Positions 56,613 through 64,000 of a stretch of DNA of 64,000 nucleotides are shown piece by piece. A program made the position numbers and the translations under genes. Position 1 is the stretch's first letter. The number at the start of each line of letters is the position of its first letter. The stretch is from positions 124,001-188,000 of the forward strand of contig JAPTHN010000044.1 in the NCBI GenBank assembly GCA_026936325.1, in the 5' to 3' direction. The notes below the pieces were generated by a model. The model saw only the letters and a program-made list of their open reading frames with translations, had not been told where the DNA came from and ran no database searches. Source of the stretch: Platynereis dumerilii. Its lineage: Eukaryota > Annelida > Polychaeta > Phyllodocida > Nereididae.

Positions 56613-57916
56613 AAAAATATATTATTTTATAATATAATAGTTCATCAATACTTGAATTATATGAATATAGGCAACAACTCCGAAACATCACATTGTCCTA
56701 CAATGGGTTGCAGAGGTATAAAAACCCCTGGAGTGGTCTTAAATTTTCTGTCATAGCTTCCTTCAGAAATGCATCATCAATCCAATACTTCTACATACTC
56801 ATACTGACTTCACTAGCAACCTATATCCACCATAAAATTGTGTGTGGTAAGTCATCAACGAGTAACAAAAAATAATTCAGTGAAAATTAGTTTTGCGAAA
56901 GTATACACCCACTTCATGTAGTGAAGTTGTATGTAGCTTTAAAACGTTTCCAGCTTCCATAAGTCCAAGAGAGCGTTACGTGAATGATTATCTATATTGT
57001 TTAAGCAGTTAGTGCTGTTTTAAGAATTTTTTTAGAAAGTTCCTTCTTATGTAGACTGGTCCAAAATATGTATTCTAGGTGTGATTTTCGCCTGTCATAC
57101 ATATTTGGAAGCAGCTTCTCAGATAAATGAGAAACTATCAAGGAAATAGCTGGACAGTTGTAAACTTACCCTTATAGAACCCAAGACACTTTCCAGTTTG
57201 ATATCTTTGATAGAACTAAAAAATGAGAATGATCAATTTTTTTTGATAATTTTCATATTTTATCAACAATTGGGAGAAGGAGTAAAAATATTACTTAAAC
57301 TTGATTGAGCATTGTCAAATCGCACCTACGTTATATTGATAGCTGATAGAACGATACAAGGATAATGGCTTTATTGAAAACAAATATTTTTAGACACAAG
57401 ACATCAAATGGGACAGACTGCAGGTTCCTTTTGCCATATGTATTTCAACTTCTGTTGCAGATGCTGAACCAAAATTTTATACTTTGTTGTATCAGGATGT
57501 GTCCCTGCCTGTCCTGTGCTTTTCTTGCTTCATGGGGGCTTTCCAAGGAAAAAGTATTTCAACACCTTTTGTCAGGCATAAATGTCAGTTCATTCTGAAA
57601 CTGCTGTTGGGGATGCTGATGTGTAATTCGGGCTCAAAATATTTTTGTTTCCCCATTCAATCTCTAAAATTCTCAAATGCAGCTCATCAACATCATTAGA
57701 TATCTTTTTCATTTTCATATGGAATTTTTCACAATTTTTATTTACCATAGGTTGATTTTGTGATATTGTCCCTCCATTGTTGAAATTGGGTAAAACAAAT
57801 CCAAAATGTTAAAAACCAATCAGAGATCAACTATTTATATCATTATTTTAATTTCTGAGGTAAAAACAAGATTATTATCACTGAAAAAACATCAACAGCT
57901 TACAAGGGGTGTATTA

Positions 57917-58907
57917 GGGTGCATCGTCTGCCCCCTAAAAATGAAAAATATTGAAATATTCATTTGCACTTTTGCCATATTGTACCTGTGCCTGTACAAA
58001 CACATTCTGCAAAATTTCAAAAAGATCCGATGTGGCTTTAGGGTGGCACTTTTGTGTCAAAGTTGAGTGCTTTGAAAAGTCGCGGTTAGAAATATCTAGC
58101 TTATGGTTGGCTGTATGATTTCAATTTATATACCATTATTCTCAGAAGAAAATTGTCTTTAATTTGAATGGTAGAAAGCTATATTTCTGAAAATTTCTCA
58201 TACCTTAGTTTTTTGGAAAGCCGAACGTGTCTGACTATTATGACAAAATGTTGGGAAAAATCAACTTAAAGCTCAACTTCTGTCTAACTTTGATATAATC
58301 GTTAGAATAAAACATAAGGAACACTTTGCTGAAGAAAGTAGGAAATTGAAAATTTTTTCTATATAGTTATTCATCAAATTCAAATGTGCAAATTTTCATA
58401 AATTACATGTAAATATGAGAAATACAACAATTCGTTGATACACTGTTCTGCATCTCTTTTTCTTTTGACTACATCATAATGCAATCAAGGTTTTATCAGA
58501 TGATGTAGTAGACCATATTGCCACTTTGTAGACTTCTTTGACTTCCCAAAGTCATATTAACATCCTTTTTTTGATTTATCACATTTTACCCAATAAAAAA
58601 GAAAATATCTTCACTCAATTTTGACTTCTACTGAATGGAAACCATTGATGTTGGTATTCAAATTAAAGCTCTCTTTCTAAGGAATCTAACTGTGCCATTC
58701 AGAAATCATTTTATTTAAAATTGACAATATTATTTATAACCGCGAATCGCTAAAATATGACCTAATAGGGAAATTTCAAGGCTGTTGTGCCACCCTTTGG
58801 CATTACAATTTTTTCCTAAAATTTTGCAGGGCTTCTTCCATGATACAAGGGAACAATCATGCAAAAGTGCGTGATTTTTTGAAGATATAGGGGCAGACGA
58901 TGCACCC
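57917..58907. mobile_element. 991-bp DNA element with GGGTGCATCGTCTGCCCC ends
   Basis: Inverted ends of 18 bp lie between TA dinucleotides (57915-57916 and 58908-58909), with inner AGGGTGGCAC words also inverted. It sits inside the IR/DR element, directly beside its right arm. No ORF. Confidence 0.8.
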
Positions 58908-58972
58908 TAGGGTGTATACTTTCGCAACACTAATTTTTTCTAGTTTAATTTTTTCTACTCTTCCATGACTTA

Positions 58973-59354
58973 GGGACTGTTAAAAATGTATGACTGGGGG
59001 GGAGGTGGGAGTTTTGGCTGAGGGGGTACTAACTTTTCACACGTGTTTCAACGGGGGAGGGTATTAATTTTTTACAACACTTCCAAGGGGTGCTAAGAAA
59101 TTTAAAAAAAGAAAAAATGTTAAAAAACACGCATAAACTCATTTTATTTGCGAACCTGTACCCGTGGCCGTGTATAACAGTATATATGTGTGTATTGCTT
59201 CATATGTCGAGGGGGGGGTACTAAAAATACGCGCGAAACCTAAGGGTGGGGTACTAAAAATCTGCATGAAACTCAAGGGGGGGGGTATCAATTTTTGACG
59301 GGAAGTTCCAGCAAAAATCCCACCCCCCCCCAGTCATAAATTCTGAACGGTCCC
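58973..59354. mobile_element. PIF/Harbinger-like MITE, copy 3, nested
   Basis: Left end GGGACTGTTAAAAATGTATG (diverged), right-end complement GGGACCGTTCAGAATTTATG; TTA at 58970-58972 and 59355-59357. The left arm of the host element (near 56850) keeps the uninterrupted site with a single TAA. Confidence 0.92.
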
Positions 59355-59791
59355 TTATCATCCAGCATATTATGGTGAATGTAGGTTACAAGAGAGGTTA
59401 GTATGAGCATGCAGATGTATGGGATTGATGATGCATTTCTGAAGGAAGAAATAACAGAAAATTGAGGACAACTCCAGGGGGGGTGTATACTTCTGCAACC
59501 CACTCTATTTCCATGAAATGACCATGTAATAACAGTTTTCTTTATATAATTTGTTTGCTCAATATTATTTGCTTTCATTAATTCAGATACCTGGTGCTGA
59601 TTAGATTGTTTTTTTCTTAATGTTTATGAAAAATGAGGTTATTTTTTTAAATTTTCTTTTCACTGAAACAATTAAGAAAAATGTTTTTTAAGGCTTTAAT
59701 AAAATTAATACGTGCATATATATAGGTCATAGGTCGTGATGCTTGATAATGAAATACGCATATATCTTTATCCTCAGTCCAGTGTGAATCC

Positions 59792-60239
59792 TTGATTCTG
59801 ATTGGCTGAGAACCGCGATGTACGACACCGTACACCCTGTCTGCAAAGATTAAAAATACTTCATCACCAGACAGGGTGTATGAGATAAACAATGATGTCA
59901 CAATTGCGACCATAGGATTGTTATGACGTCATCCTTGTAGCAACAATAGTCATGACGTCACAATGCCATTGTTTGAGCCATGGTGACAGCACCGGTGATG
60001 ACGTCACAATGGTGTTGCTTTGTTACTGAAAGACATTTCAGACTCAGTTTGCAAGATAATCTATGGGCATCAATAAAACAAGAAGTCTGAGGATAAAACC
60101 GTTACACCCTGCTAGTTTTTCGAGGGTACGGGAATATACACCGCTCAGGCCTCCATACACCACTCAGCCTTCGGCTTCGTGGTGTATGAAGTCCTTCGTG
60201 GTGTATATTCCCGTACCCTCGAAACGAGCAGGGTGTAAC
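59792..60239. mobile_element. hairpin-rich element with CRE-like sites
   Basis: It starts with TTCTGATTGGCTGAGAACC and contains two hairpins: TACACCCTGTCTG with its complement (about 59832-59880), and a long one at 60101-60239 with arms GTTACACCCTGC and CGAGGGTACGGGAATATACA. The piece resembles a MITE; outer ends are not certain. Confidence 0.6.
59924..60006. promoter_or_regulatory. cluster of three TGACGTCA sites
   Basis: Perfect CRE/ATF palindromes TGACGTCA at 59924-59931, 59953-59960 and 59999-60006, with a near-match TGATGTCA at about 59893. Known binding words for CREB/ATF factors; use in this context is inference. Confidence 0.5.
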
Positions 60240-60309
60240 TGATAATACATGTATGTACTACAAATTTACTCCGCAACCGAATGACAAAAATTAATTCTCT
60301 TCAGCACCT

Positions 60310-61930
60310 ACTCAAGGAAACTAAGTTCAATTGAAGCTCTGAAGAAACCAGAAAAAGAAGCTCAAAAGAAACGAACCAGGACTGAAGTAAAACTATTGAT
60401 CTATGTGTCTGAGGATGAGTCGATTGTGAGATGTGTCGATTCCAAAGTCAGATAACAGGACAACAAAGTGACAAGTTAATGCAAACAACAAAAAAGAAAT
60501 AAAGCACACTTCCCAAACTCTGATTGGAACCACAACAAAGATACTGGGAAATTCCACTGCTTAATGACAATTTATTTCCTCTCACAGGGTTTTCTATTTG
60601 CAAAATCATGGTACATGTCTGCCTGTCTGTCATGTGAATGAAGACTGAAAAAGGATAATCATGAACAAGCCAATTACACAATGGGGATAATGAAAGATTG
60701 CTCTACTGAATGACCATGCACTTGTCTACAGAAAAGCTTGATTGGAAGCTATTAAAAGTTTTGATACGTGATTGAGAAGTCTATTAAGAGCAACAAGACA
60801 AAAACTGAACATGTGACAAGTTATTTGATGAAAAAGGAGGATTACCAATTAAGATACAAGAGGTATGTCATATCATTACAATATGGAAGTGACACCATAA
60901 TTATCTAATTATCTTTCGATGATTTATGTTACCTTTTTTTAATTTTCTCATATTTTTATTGACAACTATGAAAAACAATGCAAATATGATGATTTACAGT
61001 TAGGCAGTAGAGAGAGCAAGAGTTGTCAACATTTTACACATTTACTGCACACTTGGAATTTTTTAATGGCCAAACAAGAACACTTCATAGGACTTCTGCA
61101 TGAGTAAATCCATAAGTAAGACATCAAAATAGAAAAACAGTTCTGGCATACTCGATTAATTTGAATAGAGTTGTGGATAACGGTGGCGTCAAAAGAGATC
61201 TGAAGATAAGTAACAACAATATCAGCATTGGCAGACCCTATCCAAAATGACACTCTTCATGTGGAAAGATATTAGTTGATATGAAAAGCTGAATTCCCTG
61301 GAGTAAACTCCTGTCATTCATCATAAAGGCTCTCTTATATGATTGAAATCTTCTGCGACTTACGTTCTTGTGTCTTGTCGTAATGCGGTTTTCAAGTTCA
61401 AGTTCAAGATCAAGTTTGTTTTATTGCTATGAAATATTACATCAATATAGGAGCGACTTACATCCAGATACTAGTATGTATATGTTTTGACATACACATA
61501 CATTTGAGAAGAGACAGTGAAATAAACTTAAGGCCAAAATAAGTATGTTATTTTTCTTGTAGAAGACGGACATGACAACATACGCATATAAATGATATAC
61601 CATGCCATTGTTCGAAAGTTTAATCAAGTTCCAGCACAGCGCACATTCAAATCAGAAGTAGTTTTTCTCTTCCTTTTTTTTTAGTTTCGTAGTTACAATA
61701 GAATGTATTGTCCTCTCAAGAAATGCATAATTGAAAATTGCATCTCATTACCTTGTTGTATGTGGAAAACATGACATGTGTAAATGTAATATCTGCGGCT
61801 ATAACTATATCTTACACATACATCTTCTGCCTTAATTATGCTTTAGAAGTATTCTACAGTGCCATTAAAGTTAGTTTGTTATTTTTTCTTTGGCAAAATG
61901 CTTCTATAAATGCCTTTGTGCTTATGAGAT
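60310..61930 (+). repeat. segmental duplicate of 32490-34925
   Basis: Direct-orientation paralogue without the MITE at 34050 and without 33110-33470. It keeps the eroded SINE-A (61005-61085). It differs by numerous substitutions, so the duplication is old. Confidence 0.9.
61005..61085 (-). repeat. eroded SINE-A fragment
   Basis: Matches the 33540-33700 SINE by position in the duplicate (AGAGTTGTCAACATTTTACA, ATGGCCAAACAAGAACAC). The tail and head are gone. Confidence 0.5.
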
Positions 61931-61989
61931 TTAGTTGTGGATTTTCATACTTGAATTGTAATTATATTCAGAAGCACACTGTGTGGTAG

Positions 61990-63485
61990 ATCAATATTTT
62001 TCTGCCATGAAAATACACATTATAGTATACACAATACACTCAATTTAGAGAATGGTCTTACCATCATAATTCGGGTGTTGAATACAGTTCACAAACCGTT
62101 TTTTTTGTAAGATATTATGTGCATTGGTCAATGGAACTATAATTATTCGCTACCATAATATATCCACACATATATATTCAAGTGAAAATCTGCTTTAGAC
62201 TTTGTAGTAAAATACAATTTGTCTTAAAAAAGACATCACACAGCATGCCTGCCTGTCCTAACTAGAAAAAGAAGAATACTATGTCATGTATTATAATATG
62301 AACAGATGGAGCATTGGTTTTAATAGGGATAATAACAACCTCAGCAAGCTGTTCAATGTACATTGTGGAAGCATTTTGTTCCAAATTGGGGTATGTTGTA
62401 ATCCTATTGTAGATTGACGGCAATCACTTTTTTTCTTTTTTTGATTTTTTTTTACTTAACAATGATAAAGTGAAAATCAAATTGTGTTATTCTATTATGA
62501 TGAATCAAATGAATTAAAGTTGAATCCATCACTTGGCAAGAAATCTAAAATCCATGAGATATTCATGAAACTTTGCCAAAAAGTTCTTCAAAAAGAAAGC
62601 TTTCCAATGTAAAAAAAAATAGGCTGGCTATCCAACATAATTTTCGAACTATGATCTTTTCAAAATCTTATGTCATTACATTAAAACATACTGTAAAATA
62701 CTAAAAAAGTGTGGGATTTATAACGAAAAGCAGCGACACTCGAACAATATCCATGAGATATTTATGAAAAATTAAAGGAATATATAGTATCTCAAGGAAT
62801 ATAGCTGAAAGTACATTTTATTGAAAAACAAGTCTTTGAAGGGGGGTTACCAATGTTTTTTGAGAGTTACGTGGTGTACGATATGAGTAAATTATGAAAA
62901 ACAGTTCAACAAAAATAAGTCCCCCTTAAAATAAACTTGAATATCTCAAAGATTCCTTCTCTGATTTTTATGAAAGTTGGATTGGATTATTGGCCTGTAT
63001 ATAAATGTGTGCATTTATAGTTTAGTGCCGTTATTTCTGGCTGAGCCAGCAGCCTTCGAGTGAAGCTACCCCTGTTTTAAAAAATCTGTGGCTTTTCCAG
63101 TGCATATGAACAATTTGACCAAGCGGGGGAGCCACCAGCTGGGGTTTTTTTGTTGAACTATGGAGTACAATAGGTGGAGCAGCTGTATTCTGTGGGATTC
63201 AACTTTAAGTTTGACTGAAATAAATTCTGATTGTTTATCAGCGATAACCGACAGCTTACCTTTTCCCTATAAAAATCAGTTAACCACAGTACATGCATTC
63301 TTGGCAATGACACCAAATTATTTCCTTTTTTTGTTGTTGATTTTTTCGTGCTTTAAACCAACAGTTTTGAGCTTCATTTGAATATCATTGCTCTCATTAA
63401 CAGAACCTGGGCCGTTGCTTCTACTGCTCATAAGGTGCTGCAGGATTTTCACTGGACAACATTGGTCACAACTGCAGATGTTTGG
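61990..63485. other. no gene seen
   Basis: A+T-rich sequence; chance frames only (longest 73 codons at 63160-63381). Confidence 0.4.
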
Positions 63486-63655
63486 CAGGGGCGGATCCAG
63501 AATATTTCGGTGGAGGAAGACTTATATCTATCTGGTTATCCCTTTTAGTAAGATCTGAAAAAATGCAAAATTATGCAAAAAAGTTATTTTTTTTGTTGTT
63601 GAAATTTTGGCTTATTTCTTACAGATGATTTCATATTTGTAGACTTGGATGAAAT
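63486..63655. repeat. two unpaired MITE ends
   Basis: CAGGGGCGGATCCAG at 63486 is a hAT-type left end whose partner may lie beyond the window. ACAGATGATTTCATATTTG at about 63623 is one end of the family at 27043-27217. Confidence 0.55.
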
Positions 63656-64000
63656 AACAAAACAAATCGCAAAATTTTTGATCCGACATAAGAAAATCAT
63701 GCCTGGTGATTGGTCAAGCTGCGCATAGCTTGTCACTTTTTTTCAGTTTTTTTCATGCAAATGATGTTGGCTAGAAAAATGATGTCATAATTTTAACAAA
63801 TAAACTGCTGTAAAGTCCAGCTTGGTATTGTGGCAGTTGTTCACATATGTAAAACCACAATCCACATGAACTCTTACAATTCCTCGTGAACTATTATATT
63901 TCACACTCCTGTGTTACTGTTGATTGCTTCAGTTGATATTGAATCAGTCTCAAGCCGACTCTGAATGGCTTCACATCTCTGAATGCTAAGTTATCATGCC

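Larger units (their letters stand above)
56701..59505. mobile_element. Tc1-like element with IR/DR ends, carrying two nested insertions
   Basis: Inverted arms: 56701-56914 against 58910-59505, the latter enlarged by a 382-bp MITE. TA flanks at 56699-56700 and 59506-59507. Each arm has an outer GGGTTGCAGARGTATA and, about 190 bp inward, a second same-direction TTGCGAAAGTATACACCC. This is the double direct-repeat layout of IR/DR Tc1 elements such as Sleeping Beauty. No transposase block was recognised in the interior. Confidence 0.8.

Noticed and set aside
61738-61989. 83-codon frame with a partial counterpart at 34743-34925
   Set aside because: Both lie in the segmental duplicate, but indels shift the frame between copies, so no coding constraint is apparent.

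Overview
This is A+T-rich, intron- and repeat-dominated animal DNA. I see no bacterial-style gene organisation. The tRNA-derived SINEs, a CR1/L2-group LINE, many TA-flanked miniature transposons and a class A neuropeptide-type GPCR suggest a marine invertebrate deuterostome; an echinoderm is my best guess, not a proven one.

Two protein-coding regions are convincing. One is a seven-helix receptor encoded by a single coding exon (53119-54315, + strand) with a textbook branch point and splice acceptor just upstream. The other is the reverse-transcriptase ORF of a 5'-truncated LINE (39338-40870, + strand). Most other open frames of 60-130 codons are chance frames in simple repeats, SINEs or duplicated non-coding DNA.

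Layout: 0.7-9.8 kb holds four DNA elements (697-3032, 4892-5783, 7028-7962, 9274-9812). All have TA flanks and G-rich ends, and they share an ordered, oriented array of a repeated phrase; this is the most novel-looking structure in the window. A Tc1-like fold-back lies at 10318-11950. Leu-tRNA-like SINEs with GATA tails and a 0.4-kb repeat ('R') fill 12.7-15.9 kb. A direct segmental duplication occupies 17.0-22.9 kb (unit 1) and 23.7-32.1 kb (unit 2); later insertions differ between the units, so each unit shows the other's empty sites. A third segment, 32.5-34.9 kb, has a paralogue at 60.3-61.9 kb. A mariner remnant (36.7-37.6 kb) and the LINE (39.3-41 kb) follow. From 42 to 48.7 kb there are smaller direct and inverted duplications with MITEs. 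The receptor gene lies at 53-55 kb. An IR/DR-type Tc1 element with two nested insertions (56.7-59.5 kb) and a hairpin/CRE-rich element (59.8-60.2 kb) come before the last paralogous segment.

No retroviral, LTR or Polinton-like element, rRNA, CRISPR or functional tRNA gene was recognised. All homology statements are from reading by eye; no search was run.
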